This document shows positions 41,917 through 49,489 of a stretch of DNA of 64,000 nt, piece by piece. The first letter of the stretch is position 1. Each line of letters starts with the position of its first letter. Location of the stretch: the NCBI GenBank assembly GCA_041665305.1, contig JBAYJD010000006.1, forward strand, positions 1 to 64,000, given 5' to 3'. The DNA is from YA12-FULL-51-18 sp041665305 (GTDB lineage: Bacteria > Elusimicrobiota > Elusimicrobia > Elusimicrobiales > UBA9959). The translations under genes were made by a program, and so were the position numbers. A model generated the notes under the pieces. That model saw only the letters and a program-made list of their open reading frames with translations, searched no databases and was not told where the DNA came from.

Positions 41917-41989
41917 AAGGACCGCTGCCGCGTTTCCGCCGGACTGAAAGGAGCGGGAGAAATATAGTATCATAGGAGAAACCGCTCCT

Positions 41990-42679
41990 ATGGCCGTCAA
42001 AATTTTACTTGTCGATGATGATAAGGTGGTTCTCGACTCCACCCGCAGGTACCTCCAGGGCCGCGGTTTCCAGGTGGTGTATACCGACAGCGGTTCCGAG
42101 GCCGTCATCCTTGCCAGGGAATCCAGTCCCGACCTGGTGATCACCGACGCGGAAATGAAGGGGCTGGACGGCTTCGCCCTGTGCAAGGTCATAAAAGAAA
42201 CCCCCGGGCTTTCGGCCGTTCCGGTCATCATAATTTCCGGGAGTAAAATAAGCGAGGACGATATCCTGGCCGGCTATAATAAAGGAGCCGATGATTACAT
42301 CCTTAAACCTTTTTCGTTCCCGGTGCTGCTCGCGAAAATGAAGGTCGTGATGCAGCGGTACGAGGCTTTCCGGGAAAAAACCGGCCGGATCTCCAGACTT
42401 GGAATGCTTATCGATCCGTCCGGACGCACCGTAACCATAAAAGACGAGGTTATCAGTCTTACCAGGAAGGAATTCGACCTGCTGATCACGCTGATAACCG
42501 GGGAAGGCCGGCTTTTAAGCGTGCCTTACCTGCTTGAAACCGTCTGGGGCTACGATCCCGCCAGCTACAATGACCCGCATACCGTGGGCGTCCATGTCTC
42601 CTCCCTCCGTAAAAAACTCGGCGCCGGAATAGGCGCCCACATAATAAGCGTAACCGGCCACGGTTATAAGTTCGAGTAA
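41990..42679 (+). CDS. OmpR/PhoB-type response regulator
   Basis: Receiver domain (residues 3-120) with DDD at 9-11, phosphoacceptor Asp53 (LVITDAEMKG), and KPF in ILKPFSFP, followed by a winged-helix DNA-binding domain (about 135-229: SLTRKEFDLLITLI, VSSLRKKLGAGIGAHIISV and GHGYKF). No histidine kinase is adjacent; the nearest is at 44313-45866 on the other strand. It follows the ATP-grasp operon by 73 bases and may control it or the next gene. Confidence 0.93.
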   Translation: MAVKILLVDDDKVVLDSTRRYLQGRGFQVVYTDSGSEAVILARESSPDLVITDAEMKGLDGFALCKVIKETPGLSAVPVIIISGSKISEDDILAGYNKGADDYILKPFSFPVLLAKMKVVMQRYEAFREKTGRISRLGMLIDPSGRTVTIKDEVISLTRKEFDLLITLITGEGRLLSVPYLLETVWGYDPASYNDPHTVGVHVSSLRKKLGAGIGAHIISVTGHGYKFE

Positions 42680-42704
42680 AAATTTTTGCGACAAAAATTT
42701 TTAC
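42676..42704. repeat. AT-rich palindrome over the stop codon of the response regulator
   Basis: GTAAAAATTTTTG (42676-42688), loop CGA, CAAAAATTTTTAC (42692-42704): a perfect 13-base inverted repeat that includes the TAA stop. It belongs to the same family as 29212-29260 and 44202-44215. It can act as a terminator for both strands. Confidence 0.65.
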
Positions 42705-42723
42705 CTTGTGCTAAGGGGGTGCG

Positions 42724-42750
42724 ATCAAATGTCGTAAAACGACATTTGAT
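42724..42750. repeat. 27-base stem-loop repeat, ATCAAATGTCG copy
   Basis: ATCAAATGTCG (42724-42734), loop TAAAA, CGACATTTGAT (42740-42750): perfect 11-base arms with the same design as 32656-32682 and 44290-44316. It is followed by a GGAAATTTGACAATTTAATG stretch that may hold the promoter of the next gene. Confidence 0.65.
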
Positions 42751-42827
42751 GGAAATTTGACAATTTAATGGTGTTTTCCATATCTCCGCCTGTTAAACTA
42801 TTTCGGCAGGGAAGGACTGGAGGGGAT

Positions 42828-43739
42828 ATGAACATTCTTGCCTCGACTCCGATAAAGATCTGTTCCTCCGCTTTGTGCGTTTTGTTAAGCGTTTCCCGGC
42901 CGGCTTCCGCCGGAGATATTTATAAAACCATGGCGAACGAGATCGCCAGGTACTCCGCCACCAACAAAGTTAAAAATATCGCCGTTCTTTCGTTTTCGCG
43001 CAAGGCCAGGACTTCCCGCGAGGAAAGCGAGTATGTTTCGGAGAGGCTGCTTACCTGCCTGGTCAATTCCGGAAAGGTTAATATGCTGGAAAGAGGCCAG
43101 CTCGACAAGGTCCTTCAGGAGCACAGGCTGTCGCAGTCCGGCATCTCCGAGGAGGGGGGCGCGCGCAAGGAAGGCGCTATGCCTTCCACGGACGCTATCA
43201 TAATCGGGATGGTTTTCGGCACCAGGGATCATCTGAAGATAATCGCCAAGATGATAGATTCGCAGACCGGCGCGGTGCTGCATATTATAGAGGCGGAGAC
43301 CGAAAGGCAGTGGGATATGGTTTCCGAGCATCCCGATTTCGAGTTCGAGATGCCGGACCCGGCGGCCCTGGCCGGCATGTTCGGGGAGGAGGCGAAGGCC
43401 CCCTCATTCGCGGATTTCAGGGACGCTCCGGCGAGCGGCGGGGCCGGCGGCTGCGTCGTCCTGCGTTCCAGGCTGGCTGTGCGTCAAGCCTCAACGGTGG
43501 AGGCCAAAGCCAAATACTGGGCGCTGCGGATGCGCGACCCGGATTTTTCCAGTTCCGTCCTCACCCGCAATCCCGGCGCCGAAATAAGCGATCCGCAGGT
43601 AAAAAGAAGATTTTACCGGCTGCTTGACGAGTTTTACAGGGCGGCCGAGGCTCCGGTGCTGTCCGCAAAGGACGAGGAAGCGGTGAGTACCGTCATGGAA
43701 GAAGAGAGGAAAGCGGCGCAAGAGTGCGGGTTGCTTTAG
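42828..43739 (+). CDS. Exported FlgO/CsgG-like protein
   Basis: 303 residues starting MNILASTPIKICSSALCVLL, a signal peptide with cleavage near PASA-G. NIAVLSFSRKARTSREESEY, LLTCLVNSGKVNMLERGQLDKVLQEHRLSQSG and the KMIDSQTGAVL stretch follow the FlgO/CsgG N-domain pattern (V-L-x-F, ER-x-x-L-x-K-x-L-x-E). Such proteins act at the outer membrane or flagellar base. The C-terminal 120 residues are unfamiliar and helical. ATG 42828 has GGAGGGG upstream, so I prefer it to an earlier in-frame ATG at 42768. Confidence 0.72.
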   Translation: MNILASTPIKICSSALCVLLSVSRPASAGDIYKTMANEIARYSATNKVKNIAVLSFSRKARTSREESEYVSERLLTCLVNSGKVNMLERGQLDKVLQEHRLSQSGISEEGGARKEGAMPSTDAIIIGMVFGTRDHLKIIAKMIDSQTGAVLHIIEAETERQWDMVSEHPDFEFEMPDPAALAGMFGEEAKAPSFADFRDAPASGGAGGCVVLRSRLAVRQASTVEAKAKYWALRMRDPDFSSSVLTRNPGAEISDPQVKRRFYRLLDEFYRAAEAPVLSAKDEEAVSTVMEEERKAAQECGLL

Positions 43740-43811
43740 GTTAATGTGGTTTTTATTTGAAACTTTCAGGTTAGGTCCTGCGTGAGGTCCGATGGGGGCA
43801 ATTTCCGCCCC

Positions 43812-44180
43812 TCAGCTCCCGGCCTTTGTGATTTTTTCTACCAGGTCCCTTATTTCTCCTATGCCGAAGGGCTTTATCAGGACGCCGTCGACCTCCGTTC
43901 CCGGAACGAGGTGGCTTGAAATATTAGAGACCGAGCCGGTTATCACTATGACCTTGGCCCCCGGCCGCAGGGCTTTCAATTTTTTTATGACCTCTTCTCC
44001 CCTCAGGTCCGGCATTTTAAGGTCGCAGATCACCACGTCAAAATCTTCTTTTTCTATGGCGGCCACGGCGGCGGCGCCGTCGTCCACCGTCCTCACCGAA
44101 AAACCGCGGCTTGATAAAGCCCGCGTGATGTAATTCCTGACAAGCTCCTCGTCGTCCGCCAAGAGTACTTTTTTGGGCAT
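43812..44180 (-). CDS. Single-domain response regulator (CheY-like)
   Basis: 122 residues, receiver domain only: KKVLLADDEELVRNYITRAL, phosphoacceptor Asp53 in VVICDLKMPD, the Thr in VIVITGS and the Lys in VLIKPFGIGE. With no output domain, it probably relays phosphate to another protein. It lies convergent to the FlgO-like gene and downstream of the receiver-kinase gene on the same strand, a likely partner. Confidence 0.92.
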   Translation of the reverse strand: MPKKVLLADDEELVRNYITRALSSRGFSVRTVDDGAAAVAAIEKEDFDVVICDLKMPDLRGEEVIKKLKALRPGAKVIVITGSVSNISSHLVPGTEVDGVLIKPFGIGEIRDLVEKITKAGS

Positions 44181-44201
44181 AATAATTAAAAAAATCCCGC
44201 C

Positions 44202-44215
44202 GCAAAAATTTTTGC
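44202..44215. repeat. AT-rich palindrome GCAAAAATTTTTGC
   Basis: Perfect 14-base palindrome upstream of the CheY-like gene, with CCGCC and CCG flanks as in the other members of this family (29212-29260, 42676-42704). Confidence 0.5.
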
Positions 44216-44228
44216 CGTACCACGCTCT

Positions 44229-44257
44229 CTAGGAGCCTGTCCCGGACAGGCCCCTAG
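44229..44257. terminator. Long hairpin between the kinase and CheY-like genes
   Basis: CTAGG (44229-44233), AG, CCTGTCC (44236-44242), C, GGACAGG (44244-44250), CC, CCTAG (44253-44257). The stem is strong and could end transcription from the kinase gene or attenuate the CheY-like gene downstream of it. Confidence 0.45.
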
Positions 44258-44289
44258 GCCCGGGGAACCTTGCGGCAAGTGATAGTGCG

Positions 44290-44316
44290 ATAAAATGTCG
44301 TTTTACAACATTTTAT
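44290..44316. repeat. 27-base stem-loop repeat, ATAAAATGTCG copy
   Basis: ATAAAATGTCG (44290-44300), TTTTA, CAACATTTTAT (44306-44316). One arm base differs, giving a G-T pair. It overlaps the 3' end of the kinase gene on the minus strand, and the bases before it (TAGTGCG) resemble those before the 42724 copy (GGTGCG). Confidence 0.55.
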
Positions 44317-45866
44317 GCCGGCAAATGCAGCGTGAAAACGGATCCTTTGCCGGGTTCGCTTTCCGCCGTGATGGTCCCGTTGTGTTTGTTTATAATGCCG
44401 AGACAGACCGACAGGCCGAGCCCCGTGCCCTTGCCCACGGGTTTGGTGGTAAAGAACGGGTCGAAGATCCTGGCCATGATCTCGCGCGGGATCCCCGAAC
44501 CGGTATCCGAGAAAGAAACAGCCACCATGGTCCCGCCGTCGGCGAGTTCCACCGGCAGCGTCCTGATCGTGAGAGTGCCGCCGTCCTGCATGGCGTCCCC
44601 GGCGTTGGTGAGCAGATTAAGGAACACCTGCATGAGCTGCTGGAAATCAGCGCGTACCTGAGGGAGTTCGGCGCCGTACTGCCTGACTATCTTCAGGCGC
44701 TTTAATTCCATCTGGCGGGCGCAAAGGACCAGGGTCTCTTCTATCGCCTCGTTTATGTTCACGGATTCCATCCGCGTCTTTTCCTGCCGCGCGAAGGATA
44801 ACAGGGAGGTTATGATCTTTTTGCAGCGGAACACGGCTTTTTCAATATCTTCCAGATCGCGGCGGTGCTCGCCGCCAGGCGGGATCTTTTCCAGGACCAG
44901 CTGAGTCAGGCCGAGAATGCCGGAGAGCGGGTTGTTTATCTCATGCGCGAGCCCTCCGGCCAGCTGGCCCAGCGCGGACATTTTTTCCGCCTGGACAAGC
45001 TGGAACTGCGTTTCCTGGAGCTGTTTGTAGAGGTTGGCGTTCCTCAAAGCCAGGTTCACCAGCGAACCGAAGATCTTGGCCCGCTGGATATCGTTTTCAG
45101 TGAAATACGCCTCGGCATGCCTGCGATTGATGTTTATCAGTCCTATCAGCTTCGTGTCCTCGATCAGGGGCAGCAGCATCGAAAACTGCGCCGATCCTGC
45201 GCCGGGGATGTCGGCGAACCGGTTATCCTGCGCCGGTTTTTCTATAAGCACCACGGGTTCGATCCCGCCGCCTCTCAGGCCGGTAAACACGCGCGCGCAG
45301 ACTTCCAGGCGGGAAGCCTTACGGGCTTCGTCTTCCAGCCCGTCCGAAAGCGCTATATACGGCTTCCCGGCCTTGTCCGTCAGCACCAGCAAGGATTCGT
45401 CCGCTTTCAGGATCCCCGTGATGGAATCGAGCACGATACGGAGCAGCTCATCCGACTTGATGGTCGAAAAAATGGCTTTTGTGATCTCGTTGAGCTTTCT
45501 TTTTTCCAGGGCCCGGCCCACCACCGCTATCAGTTCGGCTATCTGGAAAGGCTTGTGGATGTAATCGAACGCGCCTTTGCGCATGCTCTGGACGGCGGTG
45601 CCCATGGTCCCGTGCCCGGTGGCTATGATCACTTCTATTTCCGGATCTATCTTCTTTATTTCGCCCAGGGCCGTTATGCCGTCCATGACCGGCATCTGGA
45701 TGTCGAGGATGGCGAGGTCGAACTTTTCCGCGCTTACTTTTTTTACGCCCTGCGCCCCGTCGAAGGCGACGGCTATGTCATAGCCTTCCTCGGAAAGCGC
45801 CGCCGTGATCATCTCGGACAGCTGGACCTCGTCGTCCACCACCAGTATTTTCGCTTTATGATTCAC
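44313..45866 (-). CDS. Receiver-GAF-histidine kinase
   Basis: 517 residues in three parts: an N-terminal receiver domain (1-120) with phosphoacceptor Asp55 (LAILDIQMPVMDG), a GAF-like sensor domain (about 135-280), and a kinase core with a coiled linker (QETQFQLVQAEKMSALGQL), His308 in GGLAHEINNPL, then N, G1 and G2 boxes (NLLTNAGDAM, DTGSGIP, GKGTGLGLS). No membrane segment, so it is cytosolic and senses an internal or upstream phosphorelay signal. Its start overlaps the stop of the YciH gene (ATGA), so the two are co-translated. Confidence 0.94.
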   Translation of the reverse strand: MNHKAKILVVDDEVQLSEMITAALSEEGYDIAVAFDGAQGVKKVSAEKFDLAILDIQMPVMDGITALGEIKKIDPEIEVIIATGHGTMGTAVQSMRKGAFDYIHKPFQIAELIAVVGRALEKRKLNEITKAIFSTIKSDELLRIVLDSITGILKADESLLVLTDKAGKPYIALSDGLEDEARKASRLEVCARVFTGLRGGGIEPVVLIEKPAQDNRFADIPGAGSAQFSMLLPLIEDTKLIGLININRRHAEAYFTENDIQRAKIFGSLVNLALRNANLYKQLQETQFQLVQAEKMSALGQLAGGLAHEINNPLSGILGLTQLVLEKIPPGGEHRRDLEDIEKAVFRCKKIITSLLSFARQEKTRMESVNINEAIEETLVLCARQMELKRLKIVRQYGAELPQVRADFQQLMQVFLNLLTNAGDAMQDGGTLTIRTLPVELADGGTMVAVSFSDTGSGIPREIMARIFDPFFTTKPVGKGTGLGLSVCLGIINKHNGTITAESEPGKGSVFTLHLPA

Positions 45867-46204
45867 GGTCTCCGCCTTACTTTATAGCCTAGCTCCTTCA
45901 GTTCGGTTTCCACCGCGTCCCTGTGGTCGCCCTGGAGTTCCAGCGCGCCCAGTTTTACCGTGCCGCCCACGCCCAGCTTCTTTTTTAATTTTTTCAGAAG
46001 TTCTTCCTTGCCGGCGGGGTGCATTTGCAGCCTTTCGATCATGGTCAGGCCGCTGCCCTTGTGTCCGCGGCAAAACGAGATCCGCGCCGGTTCCGTCTGC
46101 TTCGGTTTGCCGGAGAGGGACTTGCAACAGCAGGGGCTTTTCCCGCAGGCCGGGCACGGCGGCTTCCAGCCGGGATCGGTAGAGTAAACGACATTGTCCT
46201 GCAT
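45863..46204 (-). CDS. yciH: YciH/SUI1-family translation initiation factor-like protein
   Basis: 113 residues, homologous to eIF1. The N-terminus has the bacterial CPACGKSPCCC cysteine cluster; the SUI1 fold follows with ISFCRGHKGSGLTMIE, KKLKKKLGVGGTVKLGALEL and IQGD-type LQGDHRD. In bacteria YciH is non-essential and affects start-site selection. It is the first gene of a two-gene unit with the receiver-kinase. The upstream -10 box is at 46218-46223 and no Shine-Dalgarno site is seen. Confidence 0.9.
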   Translation of the reverse strand: MQDNVVYSTDPGWKPPCPACGKSPCCCKSLSGKPKQTEPARISFCRGHKGSGLTMIERLQMHPAGKEELLKKLKKKLGVGGTVKLGALELQGDHRDAVETELKELGYKVRRRP

Positions 46205-46217
46205 AAGGACTCAGTTT

Positions 46218-46223
46218 ATTATA
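46218..46223 (-). promoter_or_regulatory. -10 box upstream of yciH
   Basis: TATAAT on the minus strand, 13 bases before the yciH start codon, inside ATATATAATAAAC. No good -35 is visible at 16-18 bases. The leader would be about seven bases, too short for a normal ribosome site. Confidence 0.45.
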
Positions 46224-46240
46224 TATTGTCCGCGTAAAGC

Positions 46241-46275
46241 AAAGGCCGCGCGTTCGCATAAAACGCGCGGCCTTT
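46241..46275 (-). terminator. Strong hairpin terminator after the exported-protein gene
   Basis: AAAGGCCGCGCGTT and AACGCGCGGCCTTT form a perfect 14-base stem with a seven-base loop, about 20 bases after the stop of the minus-strand gene ending at 46294. It separates that gene from yciH. Confidence 0.75.
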
Positions 46276-46293
46276 ACGGGTCCGTTCCCGGCG

Positions 46294-47574
46294 CTATTTC
46301 ACATGGATGCCTTCCATACGGAAATTAGAGGGGATCTTCCGGTCGGCGTGCGCGTAGGGCAGAAGCACCCCGGCTCTTTGCACTATGTACCCGACCCGGC
46401 TCTTGTTCTTGTCGTGCCATTCGCGCGCCGCCGGAGTGCATGACGGCCCGCCCCAGGAGCAGTCGCTTATCTCTCCTATGAACTGCCAGATATGCTGAGG
46501 GTCATAGCTGTCATACAGCCTATTCTTATAACCCGGGTAAGTCCAGTTTTCGCCAAGCTCGCCGAACAGCAGGTCGGAGATCTCCACCCTGCGGATCTTG
46601 CCGGTTTCGTCAGGGATGCCGCCTATAAGTTTCTCGGACACCTCGATATTGGACCTGAATTGCTTGTCTATCGAGTAATCGTATTTGCCGGTTATTTTCA
46701 GCAGGGCCATGCTGTAGGAGGCGCAAACGGCCCCGACCGGCGTTTTATCCCCGGCCCGGCGGCGCGCCAGATAGGTTTCGTACGGATCCTTGGTTATATC
46801 GAAGTAAAAGATCTTTTCAGGCGGCAGGGCTTCTAGCTGGGCCAGCGTGGTCCCGGGTTTATAGTGAAAACTGCTGTAAAATTCCACCATTTCCTTGATC
46901 CTGCCGCAGGCCTGGGGATCTATTTCCTGTTCCCAGTAACGGGGGGCGTTCCCGGAGGCGCTTGTATAGTTCACAAGACGCCAGATGTTCTCTTCTCCGT
47001 TGGCGAGATAACCGTCCACAAAGGCGTGGAACATCGCGCCCATCCCGAGTTTTTTATTGGACAGGACATCGATATCCGCGCTCATCATCTTGCGGCCCAC
47101 CATGCCTGTCCAGACATCGTAAAGGCCGCCTTCGGGCAGGGTGCATTTAACATGCGCCTCCACATGGCCCACGGCGGACTTATAATTGTCGTCGACCGTG
47201 CCGGGTTCCTTAAAATCCGAAATAAAACCGGTCTTCGTGGAGTAGAGCTGTTTTTTTACCTCGGACCCGAGCATGCTGCCAAGCATCCCTTTGGGAGAGG
47301 TCCAGTCTTGCGGAAAGGTGGGCGGATAGGCGTACACCGTAAGGACCCCGGTCTTAACCGGTTCAGGCGCCAAAACCGCCGGAAGCGGGATCTCCGCGCT
47401 CGGGTTTCCCGGCTGTAAGAGCGCGGCAAGCTCCGTCGCGGCCGCCGAGTCCCGCGCGCACGCCTGCGGTCCCGTTGATCCCGCCGGGCATACGGCAAGC
47501 TCCGCCGAACCCCGCGCGCACGCGAATAATCCCGACGCAACCACCAATCCCGCGATCCGAGATATTTTTTTCAT
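46294..47574 (-). CDS. Exported protein of unknown function
   Basis: 426 residues with an N-terminal signal (MKKISRIAGLVVASGLFACA; the Cys19 context could also be a lipobox). Two similar short segments follow (CARGSAELAVCPAGS and CARDSAAATELA), an internal duplication. The mature part has PRYWEQEIDPQACGRIKEM, VCASYSMALLKITG and an NWTYPGYKNRLYDSYDPQHIW region; the wording HVEAHVKC, GHVEAH and HAFVDG suggests a metal-binding or hydrolase fold but I cannot name one. It lies upstream-facing next to the lipase-phosphatase pair, on the same strand. Confidence 0.6.
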   Translation of the reverse strand: MKKISRIAGLVVASGLFACARGSAELAVCPAGSTGPQACARDSAAATELAALLQPGNPSAEIPLPAVLAPEPVKTGVLTVYAYPPTFPQDWTSPKGMLGSMLGSEVKKQLYSTKTGFISDFKEPGTVDDNYKSAVGHVEAHVKCTLPEGGLYDVWTGMVGRKMMSADIDVLSNKKLGMGAMFHAFVDGYLANGEENIWRLVNYTSASGNAPRYWEQEIDPQACGRIKEMVEFYSSFHYKPGTTLAQLEALPPEKIFYFDITKDPYETYLARRRAGDKTPVGAVCASYSMALLKITGKYDYSIDKQFRSNIEVSEKLIGGIPDETGKIRRVEISDLLFGELGENWTYPGYKNRLYDSYDPQHIWQFIGEISDCSWGGPSCTPAAREWHDKNKSRVGYIVQRAGVLLPYAHADRKIPSNFRMEGIHVK

Positions 47575-47604
47575 AATGCTTTCCTCGGGGAAACATCCGC
47601 CCGG

Positions 47605-49428
47605 TTATTTACAGAGCCACTCCCTGTTCTGTTCAAAATTATCCACCCAGCCGTCCACTTCCGCCGTCCATTTGGGGAACCATTTGTTCCATAACCTGAA
47701 TTCTTTCCAGGCGTCGCGCGCGGCCTCGCGCACCTCGTTTTTGGCTTTTGCGTCCAGTTTTTGAAGACCGCAGGCCCGGCCTCTGATGGTTAAAGCCGCG
47801 ACAAAGATCCCGGTCCTGTCGTTTCCGGCCAGGCAGTGGACATAGATCTTTCTGCCTGCCTTCAGCTCATCAGCCGCGAACTGAAAGCCCTCGTGGAAAC
47901 TGGCACTGTCGCGCCAGGACAGCATATCCAGCGGCAGTATCCCGAAATTTTTGCAGGTCAGGCCATACTTGGCGCATTGTTCCTGATTGGCCGGATGTAT
48001 GGTCTGGAGGCTTACGATGGTCCGCACCCCCACGGCTTTCAGCAATTTGTAGCTCATGTCGTCCGACACGCCTTCGATCGGACCTCCGCGGAAAGCCGTC
48101 TCTTCCATCAATCTGGCCGCCGGTTTGCTTGAAAGTTTTATGGGGCCGAAGTTCTTGATCGGGAACTTATATTTGTCCTTATTGACCGGCGGCCTGTCAT
48201 AGCCGAACTGCGCCACGGTATCCTGAAAAAGGTCGTTGCCGGCGGGCGCTTTGGGCATATTTGCCGCGTATTCCATAAATTCCTCCAAACCGGAGTAATA
48301 CGGCGGTTCCGGCGCAGGAGCGGGTTCTTCGAGCGCCGGGACGCCTTTATCCATGAGCAGTGCAAGCAGCGTTTTGATGAAATCCCGTCTGTTGAACGCC
48401 GGTTTGTCGACATTGATGGTGGTCGCAAGGTGATCAACGCCTTCCACGGCTATCTGGTTGGCGCCGGGCAGCATCTCGCTGTCGACCGGGACCAGCCCGT
48501 CGTTCTTGATGCCCCAACTGAGCATCAGGTCGCGGGTAGTTTCAAAAAGCGTGTCCATGACTCCTTTCTCCTCATTTTTCCAGGCGCCGAAGGAGATAGT
48601 GGGGATGGCCGCCGTTATCGCGGCTATTTGCCCGGCGTTTCTGGCCTGGTAGTCCATGCGGCTTTTAACCGACAGGTCTTGCGCGGATTCAATGGATCCG
48701 CCCATAAGTTTTAACGCCGCGGACGCCGCCGGGGATAAAGAGTGCCGCCCGAGCAGCACCCAGTCGGCGACCGGCGTGCCGAAGTACGGACTTTGTATGG
48801 AAACGAGTCCACGCACCTTGCGGCGCAGGTCGGGCCGCTGGATCAAAGCCTCCAGCGTATCCAGGCCGCCCTTGCTGTGGCTGAAAATTATTACGGGCTT
48901 GGGAGATTTGGCTATCTCCGCGGCTATAAGGCCGGCGTTATATTTGATGCCGGCTTCCGACTCTATATTGACTATCCCCGCGTCCAGGCCGTTAGCCCTG
49001 AGCCAGGTGATCTGCTGCTCGAAATAGGTGGGCATGAGGGTTTTTCCAGGCCGACCCGTAACTGTTCCCGATTTATAGACAAGGGCGGGATCGATGGACG
49101 GATTGGTCATGAAGCCGGGAACGAAAAGCATCCTGTAGCCGGAAAGTTTTTTATACTTTATGTCGGCCGCCCCCGCGCCGGCTTTGGCGACCGCGCTGAG
49201 GACGGTTTTGTACTCGGCCGTAATGTCTTTGCCCGGAGCTCTTTTATATCCGGCAGAAGGTATAGGAGCCGCGGCGGCGGGCGCGGAGGGCGTCTGCAGA
49301 GCGCCTTTGGCCGTTGTTCCGTTCGCCAAATTGGAAAGTTCCGACAACTCATCGGCATAGGCCCCGCGCGCCGACAGGGCCGAGGCCGCCAAAACCAGAA
49401 TTACCGCCAACGATCTTTTTGTGTTCAT
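47605..49428 (-). CDS. Exported lipase/dual-specificity-phosphatase fusion, copy 1
   Basis: 607 residues. Signal peptide (about 1-25, ending near GAYA-D), then an alpha/beta-hydrolase domain: FVPGFMTNPS, VIIFSHSKGGLDTLEAL with nucleophile Ser185, VSIQSPYFGTPVADW, NDGLVPVDSEMLPGA with the acid, and VDHLATTI with the His. After a Pro-rich linker (about 395-440) comes a phosphatase domain: AFRGGPIEGVSDDMSYKLLK, GVRTIVSLQ and the P-loop HCLAGNDRTG (531-540; Cys532, Arg538). Such a fusion is rare; both active sites look complete. It probably acts outside the cytoplasm on lipids or phosphorylated glycans, proteins or inositides. Confidence 0.8.
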   Translation of the reverse strand: MNTKRSLAVILVLAASALSARGAYADELSELSNLANGTTAKGALQTPSAPAAAAPIPSAGYKRAPGKDITAEYKTVLSAVAKAGAGAADIKYKKLSGYRMLFVPGFMTNPSIDPALVYKSGTVTGRPGKTLMPTYFEQQITWLRANGLDAGIVNIESEAGIKYNAGLIAAEIAKSPKPVIIFSHSKGGLDTLEALIQRPDLRRKVRGLVSIQSPYFGTPVADWVLLGRHSLSPAASAALKLMGGSIESAQDLSVKSRMDYQARNAGQIAAITAAIPTISFGAWKNEEKGVMDTLFETTRDLMLSWGIKNDGLVPVDSEMLPGANQIAVEGVDHLATTINVDKPAFNRRDFIKTLLALLMDKGVPALEEPAPAPEPPYYSGLEEFMEYAANMPKAPAGNDLFQDTVAQFGYDRPPVNKDKYKFPIKNFGPIKLSSKPAARLMEETAFRGGPIEGVSDDMSYKLLKAVGVRTIVSLQTIHPANQEQCAKYGLTCKNFGILPLDMLSWRDSASFHEGFQFAADELKAGRKIYVHCLAGNDRTGIFVAALTIRGRACGLQKLDAKAKNEVREAARDAWKEFRLWNKWFPKWTAEVDGWVDNFEQNREWLCK

Positions 49429-49489
49429 TTGTTTCTCCTCCTGCGCGCCGGAAATCCGGCGCCATGTTCAAAGCCGGAACGTTCCGGCC

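Noticed and set aside
44865..45887. Plus-strand open frame of 340 codons over the receiver-kinase
   Set aside because: Opposite-strand shadow; the kinase and receiver motifs are complete on the minus strand.
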